From: QHWK01 sp035259385
GTDB taxonomy: Bacteria; Acidobacteriota; Vicinamibacteria; Vicinamibacterales; CAVVIG01
Assembly: GCA_035259385.1 (NCBI GenBank)
Contig: DATFWL010000433.1
Coordinates: forward strand, 23,164 to 87,163
Length of the DNA stretch: 64,000 nt
Reading direction: 5' to 3'
Position 1 is the stretch's first letter; each line of letters begins with the position of its first letter. Positions 43,543-51,656 of the stretch are shown here, in pieces. The notes beneath the pieces were generated by a model that saw only the letters and a program-made list of their open reading frames with translations, was not told where the DNA came from and ran no database searches. Made by a program: the position numbers and the translations under genes.

Positions 43543-44148
43543 TCACCGTCCGGGGATCATGATGTGGGCCGTAGAGGTGCCCGCGTTCATGATCCACACA
43601 CCGTTCTCCCGCCGCTGATCGGGCAGGCCGAGCGAGGCCTGCGTCGCGCCCGGGACGGCAATCGTCACTTCGTGGGGCGATGGATGTTCCGGATCAGGAC
43701 CCGAGACGTGGTACCAGACCGAGCCGAACTCGGGCTTCGCGCGCGTTCCGTCCTGCTCCATGGCCTTGAGCATCGCCTCCGACTTCGCCCGATCGCCTGA
43801 CGCCTCCGCTTTCAAGTTCTGCGCTTCGCGTGGGAGATTGGCGAGGCTCGTGCACTGGACGGCGAACGGCGGCTGAAGCGGAAAGCCAGATCGATTGTAG
43901 CAGACCAGACCGTTGGTGCCTTTCCTCAACGTGTCGTAGGTGAAGTCGGATTTCCACTTGATCACAGTCGCCTGATTGCGGAGCGCAGCCGGCGCCGCGA
44001 GCAGGGCCTTGTCCACGTCGCCCTGCGACGCACCAGGCTCGAGTGGCGCCGGTGGCGCTGGTGGCGCCGCGCCGCGGCGTCCCTGTGCCCACACGCTGAT
44101 CGAAACGGCCGCGACTGCCACGACGACGGTCGGGATGATGCGTGTCAT
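43543..44148 (-). CDS. Secreted protein of unknown function
   Basis: A 201-residue protein with a signal peptide (IIPTVVVAVAAVSISVWAQ), a Pro/Ala-rich segment, then LLAAPAALRNQATVIKWKSDFTYDTLRKGTNGLVCYNRSG. The C-terminus has FGSVWYHVSGPD, HEVTIAVPGATQASLGLPDQRRENGVWIMNAGTSTAHIMIP. Proteins with this 'WIMNAGTSTAHIM' end are common in Acidobacteria and Proteobacteria but have no assigned activity. GAGG eight bases upstream fixes ATG 44148. Confidence 0.72.
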   Translation of the reverse strand: MTRIIPTVVVAVAAVSISVWAQGRRGAAPPAPPAPLEPGASQGDVDKALLAAPAALRNQATVIKWKSDFTYDTLRKGTNGLVCYNRSGFPLQPPFAVQCTSLANLPREAQNLKAEASGDRAKSEAMLKAMEQDGTRAKPEFGSVWYHVSGPDPEHPSPHEVTIAVPGATQASLGLPDQRRENGVWIMNAGTSTAHIMIPGR

Positions 44149-44223
44149 GTTGGTCCTCACCGGCCTCATTGTCGGTCTGCCGGTCGTGCTCTGCAATCTC
44201 TGCGGCGCGCGCAGCCAGCCTGA

Positions 44224-44625
44224 CTACCGGAAGGTGTAGCTGGTGCCTTCGACCTGCGACAGCAGATCGGCCGGCGCATCGGTCGCAACGGCGCGGCCTT
44301 CGATCACCGGCGCCACCGGCGAATGCGCGGCGAGATACTCCATGACGACCTGATGGACCGTGACGTCGTGGCGCTGCGGGTTCGAGACGTCGACGATCCG
44401 GCACACGGTGCTGTCGGGATCGCCTTCGCGCTCGCATCCGAGCACTGTGTACCGCTGCGACGCGACCAGCGGCCGGCCCTGGACCTTCACGTCCTGCACG
44501 CGCTCGCCCGACGGCTTGCGGATCGTGAACGTGACGAACAGCCCCTTGTACCGCACGAACCATCCGCCGAAGCGCCGGGTCGGGCCGACGGCCGGCCGCT
44601 CGGTCTCCAGCCGAAGACGCTGGGC
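44224..44625 (-). pseudogene. 5'-nucleotidase/SoxB-like C-terminal remnant
   Basis: On the minus strand from about 44625, the frame reads RPAVGPTRRFGGWFVRYKGLFVTFTIRKPSGERVQDVKVQGRPLVASQRYTVLGC and later VHQVVMEYLAAHSPVAP. These are typical of the last 130 residues of bifunctional 5'-nucleotidase/2',3'-cyclic phosphodiesterase (SoxB-like) proteins. The metallophosphatase domain and signal peptide are absent. Upstream the frame stays open to 44835 but is unrelated. It abuts the truncated YeeE-like gene on the other strand. Confidence 0.7.
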
Positions 44626-44808
44626 ACCGGCATCCGCTACGTCGCCGGCGGCTCGTTGTTCGGGCTTGGATGGGCGCTGACCGGAGCGTGCCCCGGTCCA
44701 CTGGTCGCGCTGGTCGGGGCGGGCGTGCCGGTGATGGCCGTCGCGGTGGTGAGCGCGCTCGCCGGCACGTGGACGTATGCGGCGCTCCGACCCAGACTGC
44801 CGCACTGA
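44608..44808 (+). pseudogene. YeeE/YedE (DUF6691-like) transporter C-terminal remnant
   Basis: The plus-strand frame reads GTGIRYVAGGSLFGLGWALTGACPGPLVALVGAGVPVMAVAVVSALAGTWTY, the characteristic C-terminal repeat of YeeE/YedE sulfur-compound transporters (GxGWALTGACPGP). The rest of the protein is missing. Since the neighbour on the minus strand also lost its 5' part at the same place, one deletion probably removed both starts. Confidence 0.72.
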
Positions 44809-44854
44809 GTCCCGGCCGCGGCGGCGATCACGCAAACCGTGTGTACACTGGGCT

Positions 44855-45181
44855 ATGCAATTGCACGTTGCCCGGCTGTGTATGGATTGCGACGAAGTGC
44901 ACGACGCGCAGATGTGCCCCGTGTGCGGCTCGGAAACCTTCGCCTACATCAGCCGGTGGATTCCGGCGCCCGAGCGGCGGCAGAAGACGCGGCAGCCCGA
45001 ACCATCGGAAGCGGTCGACACGTATCGCGAGCTGCTGCACCCGGAAGCGTCGAAGCCGGGCGTCGGCCGCTGGCTGCGGCGGGGCGCCGTCGGGCTCGCG
45101 GCCGCGACCGCGATCGGGTGGGCGTGGCAGCGCCGATCGGCGGCGTCACCTGCCCCCAAGGGTGACGGCGCGGGCAACTGA
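44855..45181 (+). CDS. Small zinc-ribbon membrane protein
   Basis: A 108-residue protein with a zinc-ribbon-like pair CMDCDEVHDAQMCPVCGS near the N-terminus, a charged middle and a C-terminal transmembrane helix (about 72-92, GAVGLAAATAIGWAWQR). The ATG at 44855 starts just before the first cysteine pair. Similar 'zinc-ribbon plus membrane tail' proteins occur in Acidobacteria; role unknown. Confidence 0.66.
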   Translation: MQLHVARLCMDCDEVHDAQMCPVCGSETFAYISRWIPAPERRQKTRQPEPSEAVDTYRELLHPEASKPGVGRWLRRGAVGLAAATAIGWAWQRRSAASPAPKGDGAGN

Positions 45182-45203
45182 GCGCGCTGATCGCGAGCTC
45201 GGC

Positions 45204-45731
45204 TCACGACGTCAGCACGCCGCTCGTCGCTCCTTCGAGCGCCAGCAGGAATGCTTTGGCCTCGAGTCCGCCGCCGAATCCGATCAGTTTGCCGGTGGAA
45301 CCGACGACTCGGTGACACGGCGTCACGATCGACAGCGGATTTCTTCCGTTGGCGGCGCCCACCGCGCGCGTGGCGGTCGGCTTGCCGATTTGCGTTGCAA
45401 TCTGTCCGTACGACCGCGTCTCGCCGAACGGAATCGTCAACAGCGCGGCCCATACTTTCCGTTGAAACGGCGTGCCGGCGGGATCCAGCTTCAGCGCGAA
45501 CGCCGTGCGGCGACGAGCGAAGTACTCCTCGAGCTGACGCTCGGCTTCGATGAGCACGGGATGGCGGGGGTCCTCCGCACCGAGGGTGAGCCGCACGCGG
45601 CGCGGGCGTTCGTTGTCCCACAGGATGGCCGTCAGTCCTTCGTCGCCGGCCACGAGCCTCAGCCGTCCCACAGGAGAGTTCATCCATTTGTAGACGCAGC
45701 GTCCTGATGTTCCGCGATTGATCGTCGTCAT
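45204..45731 (-). CDS. ogt: Methylated-DNA-protein-cysteine methyltransferase
   Basis: A 175-residue O6-alkylguanine-DNA alkyltransferase: the active-site motif is PCHRV with C139, preceded by the HTH-type block GETRSYGQIATQIGKPTATRAVGAANGRNP. The N-terminal Ogt-type ferredoxin-like domain (about 12-75) is present. It transfers O6-alkyl groups from guanine to its cysteine in a single-use reaction. It is divergent from the ada-alkA fusion, 118 bases away, with a shared inverted repeat between them. Confidence 0.93.
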   Translation of the reverse strand: MTTINRGTSGRCVYKWMNSPVGRLRLVAGDEGLTAILWDNERPRRVRLTLGAEDPRHPVLIEAERQLEEYFARRRTAFALKLDPAGTPFQRKVWAALLTIPFGETRSYGQIATQIGKPTATRAVGAANGRNPLSIVTPCHRVVGSTGKLIGFGGGLEAKAFLLALEGATSGVLTS

Positions 45732-45763
45732 GACGCGACGATACGACGCGCGCCGTGATCGTG

Positions 45764-45816
45764 CTCGCCATTTTCGGACGCCACCGCGATGGACGATCGT
45801 GTCCGAAAATGGCTAG
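45764..45816. promoter_or_regulatory. Long inverted repeat between ogt and ada-alkA (candidate operator)
   Basis: Arms GCCATTTTCGGAC (45767-45779) and its exact complement GTCCGAAAATGGC (45801-45813) are separated by 21 bases. Extending each by three bases keeps pairing with one mismatch. The position midway between two divergent repair genes makes a shared operator likely; it does not resemble the E. coli Ada box. Confidence 0.6.
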
Positions 45817-45848
45817 CGAGACGGAGCGCCGGCCGGTAAGCTGCGTGT

Positions 45849-47342
45849 GTGGATCAGAACCGCCGACGCTTGTACAAGGCGCTCGCCGCGCGCGACCCGC
45901 GGTTCGACGGCGTCTTCTTCGTAGGCGTGACGTCAACCGGGATCTATTGCCGTCCGATCTGCCCGGTGCGGACTCCGAAAGAAGCGAACTGCCGCTTCTT
46001 CGACACTGCCCAGGAGACCGAACAGGCAGGCTTCCGTCCGTGTCTGCGCTGCCGTCCCGAGCTGGCGCCGGGCAGCGCCCCGGTCGACGATTCGCAGCGC
46101 ATCGCACAGCTGATCGTGCAGCGCCTCGAGGAGGGGAAGCTCGACGAGCGCGCTGGACTCGAGGCGATCGCCGACCAGTTCGAGTTGAGCTCGCGGCAGA
46201 TCCGGCGCATCGTTCAGAAGGAGCTTGGCGTCCCGCCGATTCAGCTGCTCCTGACGCGGCGGCTGCTGCTCGCCAAGCAGCTCCTCACCGACACGACGCT
46301 GCCGGTCACCGACGTGGCGTTCGCCAGCGGCTTCTCGAGCCTGCGCCGCTTCAACGACGCGTTCAGCCTCCGCTACCGGATGCCGCCGACGCGGTTGCGC
46401 CGCGCGGCGACCGAAGGCGCCGCGGCGATCGGCGACAGCACCACATCCACGCTCCAGCTCGCGTACCGGCCTCCCTACGATTGGAACGGCGTGCTGGCGT
46501 TTCTCGCCGCGCGCGCGCTGAAAGGGATCGAGTGGGTCACCGCCGACTCGTATGCGCGGACCGTTCGTCTCGGGGATGCCCGCGGTTGGATTCGGGTGAC
46601 GCAGCCGGGGAAGCGGCACACGCTGCTGCTCGAGTTCACGCACAGCCTGACGCCGGCGCTGCCGGCGCTGCTTGGCCGCGTCCGCGCCCTGTTCGATCTC
46701 GACGCGCGGCCGGACATGATCTCGAAGCACCTGGCTCGAGACCGTCGTCTTGCCGGCGCCGTGAAGGGCAATCCCGGCATGCGCGTGCCGGGCGCGTTCA
46801 ACGGATTCGAGTTGGGCCTGCGGGCGATTCTCGGACAGCAGATCACCGTCAAGGCGGCGACCACCATCGCCTGCCGCTTCGTCGAGGCGTTCGGCGACCC
46901 GATCGTCACGCCATTTGCGGAGCTGAGCCGCGTGACGCCCGCGCCCGCGCGCGTCGCGGCAGCCAGTGTCGACGACGTCGCGAAGCTCGGCATCGTGGCC
47001 GCCCGGTCGCGCAGCATCATCGCACTGGCCGAGGCGCAACGATCGCGCGCGCTCTGCCTCGACGGCGGCGCGCACCAGAGTCCGGACGACTCCATCAAAC
47101 GGCTCACCGCGCTTCCCGGCATCGGGCAATGGACGGCGCAGTACATCGCGATGCGCGCGCTGCGCTGGCCTGACGCCTTTCCGAAGGACGATGTCGCGGT
47201 CCGCAACAACCTGGGCGGCGTCACCGCGACGGAGGCAGAAGCACTCTCGCAGCCGTGGCGGCCGTGGCGGAGCTATGCGGTCATGCACGTCTGGCAAATG
47301 GGCAGGCCGGCGCAGGCACGCGATGTTCGCAGTACTGTTTGA
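45849..47342 (+). CDS. Ada-type regulator / AlkA DNA-3-methyladenine glycosylase fusion
   Basis: A 497-residue protein with an Ada metal-binding domain at about 10-75 (CRPICPVRTPKEANCRFF, FRPCLRCRPE), which supplies the phosphotriester-repair cysteine. An AraC-type helix-turn-helix region follows (about 85-185, ITDVAFASGF-like VTDVAFASGFSSLRRFNDAF). An AlkA N-terminal domain (about 205-315) and an HhH-GPD glycosylase domain (about 320-490) complete it, with LTALPGIGQWTAQYIAMRAL and the catalytic aspartate in KDDVAV. It both senses methyl-phosphotriesters and excises alkylated bases. The start is GTG at 45849. It overlaps the next gene by 20 bases. Confidence 0.93.
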   Translation: MDQNRRRLYKALAARDPRFDGVFFVGVTSTGIYCRPICPVRTPKEANCRFFDTAQETEQAGFRPCLRCRPELAPGSAPVDDSQRIAQLIVQRLEEGKLDERAGLEAIADQFELSSRQIRRIVQKELGVPPIQLLLTRRLLLAKQLLTDTTLPVTDVAFASGFSSLRRFNDAFSLRYRMPPTRLRRAATEGAAAIGDSTTSTLQLAYRPPYDWNGVLAFLAARALKGIEWVTADSYARTVRLGDARGWIRVTQPGKRHTLLLEFTHSLTPALPALLGRVRALFDLDARPDMISKHLARDRRLAGAVKGNPGMRVPGAFNGFELGLRAILGQQITVKAATTIACRFVEAFGDPIVTPFAELSRVTPAPARVAAASVDDVAKLGIVAARSRSIIALAEAQRSRALCLDGGAHQSPDDSIKRLTALPGIGQWTAQYIAMRALRWPDAFPKDDVAVRNNLGGVTATEAEALSQPWRPWRSYAVMHVWQMGRPAQARDVRSTV

Positions 47343-47991
47343 AGTTCATCCGAGAAGCGAGCAGTCGGACGCCTATCTCGGGACCGCCAAAATACTGCGA
47401 CCTGAGCTCGAACAGGTTGACGGCTTCGTCGACAACATCCGCTACCGCAGCCTGACCCGCGACGGGTGGATTCTGTCGCTCTCCAGCTGGCGCGACGAAA
47501 AGGCGGTTGTCCGGTGGCGCACGAAGGTCCGCCATCACGAGGCCCAGCACAAGGGACGCACCGTCATCTTCCGCGACTATCACCTGCGCGTCGGTCAGGT
47601 GACACAGGACACGAGAATTCCTGACGGCTGCGCGCTGCGCGAGCAGCGGCTCGATGAGACCGAGGTTGGCGAAGGCACCACTGTGACGCTGCTCGACGGC
47701 AGACGCCCGCCGGAATGGATCGAGAGGGCCACACCCGCCGGCGTCGCCGCGTGGCTCGGTCTTGCGCCGAACGCCGCGGGCCTGGTGTCGTGGGACGTCT
47801 ACGAGGCGGTACTCACTCCGGGCGACGTGATCGCGATGGCAACCTGGAGCAATCAGTCTGCCGCCGAGACGTTCGAGCGTGCCGTGCGCCTCGAGGACGG
47901 CGTGAGATTGCGCCGCGTCCGTATCGTGCGCGACTACGGCATGTTCGATCGCCGCGAGGCGCCGCAGTACTACCCCGACGTGACACGCTAA
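47323..47991 (+). CDS. Tandem antibiotic-biosynthesis-monooxygenase-like (ABM) protein
   Basis: A 222-residue protein made of two ABM-like dimeric alpha+beta barrel halves: FAVLFEVHPRSEQSDAYLGTAKILRPELEQVDGFVDNIRYRSLTRDGWILSLSSWRDEKAVVRWR (about 1-90), and a second half with LVSWDVYEAVLTPGDVIAMATWSNQSAAETFERA (about 145-205). Such proteins are often heme-degrading or quinone-type monooxygenases, but no catalytic residue set is certain here. It overlaps the ada-alkA gene by 20 bases, so it is likely co-expressed with alkylation repair. Confidence 0.78.
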   Translation: MFAVLFEVHPRSEQSDAYLGTAKILRPELEQVDGFVDNIRYRSLTRDGWILSLSSWRDEKAVVRWRTKVRHHEAQHKGRTVIFRDYHLRVGQVTQDTRIPDGCALREQRLDETEVGEGTTVTLLDGRRPPEWIERATPAGVAAWLGLAPNAAGLVSWDVYEAVLTPGDVIAMATWSNQSAAETFERAVRLEDGVRLRRVRIVRDYGMFDRREAPQYYPDVTR

Positions 47992-48469
47992 CGCTCGCTC
48001 GGCTCGAGCCGTCGCGCGACGTTCTTCGTCTCGAGCGGCACCGCGGCGGTGGCAAGAATCCGCCGGCTCTTTCGTTCCTGGACGCAAGCGATCACTCGCA
48101 TCCGATCACGATGCCAATCCTGCTCGATCTTGAGCTCGCCGCGGATCGATGCACCGTCGACTGCCGCGTCGCCGGCCGTTACCATCTCGCGAACGACTGC
48201 AGCGTGCGTGAGCGTCCGCCCCGTGTTCTCGCCGCCCTTCCCTCGGTTCGCAACCCGTCTTCGACCAGCGCGACGATGACGACGCCGCTCGCTGGCTGCG
48301 ACGTCGTCATCGCTTCGAGCAGTGTGTCGGCCGGCGGGCAGGTCGAGCAGCCTTCAGCCGCGAAGAGCTCGACCAACACCGGCACCGGCTGATCGGATGC
48401 CGCCGGCGAAGGGCCTATGACGCCGCCGAATCCGAGCAGGAGGATGGCGATCGCAGAGACGATCCGCAT
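47988..48469 (-). pseudogene. DUF1223 (thioredoxin-like) remnant with deletion and frameshift
   Basis: The first part (from 48469) has a signal peptide and VLVELFAAEGCSTCPPADTLLEAM, the CxxC start of DUF1223 proteins. It then jumps from VVIVAL to VEDGLRTEG, skipping the middle. After that the frame must shift by two to continue with GENTGRTLTHAAVVREM, and finally DWHRDRMRVIACVQERKSRRILATAAVPL, the normal C-terminus. About 100 residues are missing and one frameshift is needed, so it is non-functional. Confidence 0.72.
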
Positions 48470-48473
48470 CGGC

Positions 48474-48690
48474 CTACCACGTCACCGTGACGCCGAGGCG
48501 CACGACACGCGGCGCCGCGACCGCGCTGATTTGATTCGCCGTTGCCGCGTTCTGCGTCCGCTGCAGCACAAGTACTGTGTTGCCGTTCATCGAAGATCTC
48601 GCCGGTCTGCTGCTGGGCCTGAACGAGCGTGCTCGCCGCCGCGCAGGCGAGGCAACGCAGCGAGTGTGGACGCACAGTGGCGGCATGTGG
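48474..48690 (-). pseudogene. TonB-dependent receptor remnant (ends only)
   Basis: A minus-strand segment reads MRPHSLRCLACAAASTLVQAQQQTGEI, like the signal peptide and first mature residues of a TonB-dependent receptor. In another frame, NGNTVLVLQRTQNAATANQISAVAAPRVVRLGVTVTW follows, a typical C-terminal strand of such a receptor. The more than 800 residues between are gone. The short product would be neither a plug nor a barrel. Confidence 0.55.
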
Positions 48691-48832
48691 AGGTCCAGTT
48701 CCAGGCAAGACGATGTGGCCACTTGTGACACTCCAAAGAACCGTATCGAGCGAGAAATCGAGTGGTCTCATGCGATGAACTGTTTCGACGCGCATGCAGA
48801 CAGCCACTAAACTGTCAGGACTGAGGCCCGCT

Positions 48833-50386
48833 ATGGCGATTCATCGAACTGGCGACCTGCTGATCCGTCTCGATCGCCGGGCCGGGAGCGCGTTGCAGCG
48901 ACAGATCTACTCGGAGATCCGTCGGGCCGTGCTCGACGGTGTCGTCCAGCCCGGCGCCCGCCTGCCATCGTCGCGGGCGCTCGCCGACGATCTCGCCGTA
49001 TCCCGGACCACGACCCTGCTCGCGTTCGAGCAGCTGACGGCGGAAGGCTATCTCGTCGGCCGGCACGGCTCCGGCACGTTCGTGGCGCACGAACTCCCGG
49101 ACGATCTGCCGCGAATCAACGGAGCGCGTCAGCGCCTGACCAGCGTGAAGCATCCGCCGCTCTCGCGTCGCGGCCTGGCGCTGACGTCGACGCCGCCGCC
49201 CGCCCGGCGCATGCCCGGGCCGCCTCGCGCCTTCAGGCTCGGCGCACCGGCGGTCGACCTGTTTCCGCTTCGGCTCTGGTCGCAATTGATCAACCGCCGC
49301 CTGCGATCCCTAACGCTGGCACAGCTCGACTACAACGAGCCCGGAGGATTCCGTCCGCTACGCGAGGCGATCGCCGACCACGTCCAGAGCGCGCGCGGCA
49401 CGCGCTGTCGCGCGGACGAGGTGCTGATCGTCGGCGGCACGCAGCGCGGGCTCGAGCTGATTTGCGATCTCGTACTGGATGTCGACGACGAGGCATGGCT
49501 CGAAGAACCCGGCTATCCCGGTGCGCGCGCGGCGATGGTGGGGGCGGGCGCGCGCATCGTGCCGGTGCCGGTCGATGAAGAGGGCTTGAGCGTGGTCGTG
49601 GGCGCGCGCCTTGCGGGTCGCGCTCGCCTCGTCTACGTCACGCCGTCGAACCAGTTTCCGCTCGGCGTGCCGATGAGCCTGCCGCGGCGGCTGGCGCTGC
49701 TGCGCTGGGCGGGCGCCGCGCGCGCGTGGGTCCTCGAAGACGACTACGACAGCGAGTTCCGGTACGGAGCGCGTCCGATTCCGTGTCTCCATGGCCTCGA
49801 CGAGGACGGCCGCGTGATCTACGTCGGCAGCTTCAGCAAGACGCTGTTTCCGGCGCTGCGGCTCGGTTTTCTCATCGTGCCGTCCGACCTCCAGCGCCGG
49901 CTGGTCAGTGCCCGCCGCGCCGCGGACGTGCATCCGCCGCTCCTCGAGCAGGCAGCGCTCGCCGACCTGATGTCGGAAGGACACTTCGATCGCCACCTGC
50001 GGCGCATGCGCGCCGCATACCGCGAGCGATTGGACGCGCTCACCGATGCCGCGGCGAGGCATTGCGGAGGCGCGCTGGCGCTGCGGCCGGTACGAACGGG
50101 CCTGCACGCGGTCGCCGATCTCATGAGCGTCGACGCCGAGCGCGTGCACCAGGCGGCCGCCGCGCGAGGTGTCGAGGTGACCCCGCTTGCTCACTACTAC
50201 CTGGGCCGGCCTCGATCGATGATGGCCGACGCCCGGTCGACGAACGCGATCGTGCTCGGGTTCGGATCGGTGCGGCCCGATGCCCTCCGGCGCGGCATGG
50301 AGCAGCTCGCCTCGGCCATTGAAGCGGCCGAGCGGCCTGAGGCGTCAGGAGCGCACGTGCGACGCCGCGCCGGCGGCGGGCGATAG
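48833..50386 (+). CDS. MocR/PdxR-family regulator (GntR wHTH plus aminotransferase-like domain)
   Basis: A 517-residue protein with an N-terminal GntR-type winged helix (about 12-85, LQRQIYSEIRRAVLDGVVQPGARLPSSRALADDLAVSRTTTLLAFEQL). A class I aminotransferase-like domain (about 115-490) follows, with YNEPGG, EDDYDSEFRY and the PLP lysine in SFSKTLFPALRLG. GAGG seven bases upstream supports ATG 48833. MocR regulators control PLP synthesis, GABA or taurine use; the target here is unclear. Its last 42 bases overlap the convergent membrane-protein gene. Confidence 0.9.
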   Translation: MAIHRTGDLLIRLDRRAGSALQRQIYSEIRRAVLDGVVQPGARLPSSRALADDLAVSRTTTLLAFEQLTAEGYLVGRHGSGTFVAHELPDDLPRINGARQRLTSVKHPPLSRRGLALTSTPPPARRMPGPPRAFRLGAPAVDLFPLRLWSQLINRRLRSLTLAQLDYNEPGGFRPLREAIADHVQSARGTRCRADEVLIVGGTQRGLELICDLVLDVDDEAWLEEPGYPGARAAMVGAGARIVPVPVDEEGLSVVVGARLAGRARLVYVTPSNQFPLGVPMSLPRRLALLRWAGAARAWVLEDDYDSEFRYGARPIPCLHGLDEDGRVIYVGSFSKTLFPALRLGFLIVPSDLQRRLVSARRAADVHPPLLEQAALADLMSEGHFDRHLRRMRAAYRERLDALTDAAARHCGGALALRPVRTGLHAVADLMSVDAERVHQAAAARGVEVTPLAHYYLGRPRSMMADARSTNAIVLGFGSVRPDALRRGMEQLASAIEAAERPEASGAHVRRRAGGGR

Positions 50387-50842
50387 CGGCGCCGGAGCGC
50401 GCGCGACCAGGAGCGCCGCCGGCATGCCGATCCCGAGGATGTGAATCGCGATGCCGTTGACGAACACGGCGAGCGAGAACGTCGAGACGCCGATCGCCGA
50501 GAGCGGGATGACGATCCGGTTCATGAAGAAATAGACGAACACGCCGTACAGCGCGCCGCACAGGACAGGCCGGCGGACGAGAACCGGAAGGCTGCGGCTG
50601 GCCAGGTAATACGTCGCGACAATCGAGAAGGCGATGAAGAAGTGGATCGCCAGGCCGAGCAGCGCCGTTCGCAGCCCGCCTTGAACGCTGGCCCGTCCCA
50701 GCAGGCCCGCCGCGATCCCCTGAAACACGCGTACCGGTGTGGCCCCTCTCAATCCGAAGAACACGACGGCATCGATCGCGTCGAGCACGCCGACGAGGAG
50801 TCCGCCGTACACGACCGCCTGCATCCCGCTGAGATTCCGCAT
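50345..50842 (-). CDS. Small integral membrane protein
   Basis: A 165-residue protein with about four transmembrane helices (VVYGGLLVGVLDAIDAVVFFGL, ALLGLAIHFFIAFSIVATYYLA, PVLCGALYGVFVYFFMNRIVI, LAVFVNGIAIHILGIGMPAALLVA). FHFFIAFSI-like and VYFFMNR segments recall small membrane proteins of unknown function common in Acidobacteria and Bacteroidetes. The start at 50842 is the first sensible ATG after a long low-quality extension. It overlaps the end of the MocR gene by 42 bases, tail to tail. Confidence 0.75.
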   Translation of the reverse strand: MRNLSGMQAVVYGGLLVGVLDAIDAVVFFGLRGATPVRVFQGIAAGLLGRASVQGGLRTALLGLAIHFFIAFSIVATYYLASRSLPVLVRRPVLCGALYGVFVYFFMNRIVIPLSAIGVSTFSLAVFVNGIAIHILGIGMPAALLVARAPAPLSPAAGAASHVRS

Positions 50843-50962
50843 GGTCACACATTGAACCGCACGGCCATTGACCGACAGATCCACTTCGACGCGGATCGAT
50901 CGGGCCACTGAGGGGGCAGGACGGGCGTGTCTTCGTGGCGGATCCCGATCCTTCAAGGATCG

Positions 50963-51520
50963 TCATCTGTGCCGCAGACTGAAGCCGGTGAGCAGGGTCA
51001 CCCGCGTCCCGACCTTTGACGGAACCACCGCGACATTCACCGGCACGTTCACCGCGCCCGCTCGAAACGTCATCCCCGTTGCCAGCACCAGCGCCGTTCC
51101 GGCCGGCGTGATGTTTGGACCGATGCCGAACTCCGCGCCGTCTCGCGTGCGGACGCCGACCATCCAGCTCAGACTCGGGAGCGCCACGCTCTGCTCGAGG
51201 CCGCCGACCAGCGCGATCCACTCGGTGACCATCGTGACCGGCCCGCCCTTCGTGAAGAACTGCCTCTCGAACTGCCACCCGAACTGCGAGATGTGCGGGC
51301 CCACGGCGATATCGAGCTTCGCGAGCTCGTCGACGACGCCTTCGCTGAGCAGCGTGAGGCCGAAGCGCGGTCCGGACAGATCGGCCTCCTTGGCGATTGG
51401 AGGCAAGGTCTGGCTCGCGGCCGGCCTACAGGTGAGAACGACGAACAAGACACCGCACGCGAGCTGACAGGCAATCGACCTGGACCGAGGAGACGAAGAC
51501 GAGCGGGGTGAAGTCTGCAT
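50963..51520 (-). CDS. Secreted beta-rich protein, possible small outer membrane barrel
   Basis: A 185-residue product with a signal peptide (ACGVLFVVLTCRPAASQ) and repeating amphipathic beta strands (GVVDELAKLDIAVGPHISQFGWQFERQFF, SLSWMVGVRTRDGAEFGIGPNITPAG, RVTLLTGFSLRHR end). The ATG at 51520 has GGAGG five bases upstream. The pattern fits a small outer-membrane beta-barrel or lipocalin-like protein. Function unknown. Confidence 0.68.
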   Translation of the reverse strand: MQTSPRSSSSPRSRSIACQLACGVLFVVLTCRPAASQTLPPIAKEADLSGPRFGLTLLSEGVVDELAKLDIAVGPHISQFGWQFERQFFTKGGPVTMVTEWIALVGGLEQSVALPSLSWMVGVRTRDGAEFGIGPNITPAGTALVLATGMTFRAGAVNVPVNVAVVPSKVGTRVTLLTGFSLRHR

Positions 51521-51656
51521 GGCGTCCTCCAGCAAGGTGAGCCGCGGATGCGCGGCACGCGAAGCGTCATCGCTTCGACCTCGCCATGGTCGCCGCCGCT
51601 GTCGGGGAAGTCCTGTCGGGGTCGCTGAAAAGTTCTGATTTCGGCGGCGATCCGCG

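Noticed and set aside
44323..44607. Plus-strand open frame leading into the YeeE remnant
   Set aside because: This part is the shadow of the 5'-nucleotidase-like remnant; only the last 65 or so codons resemble YeeE.
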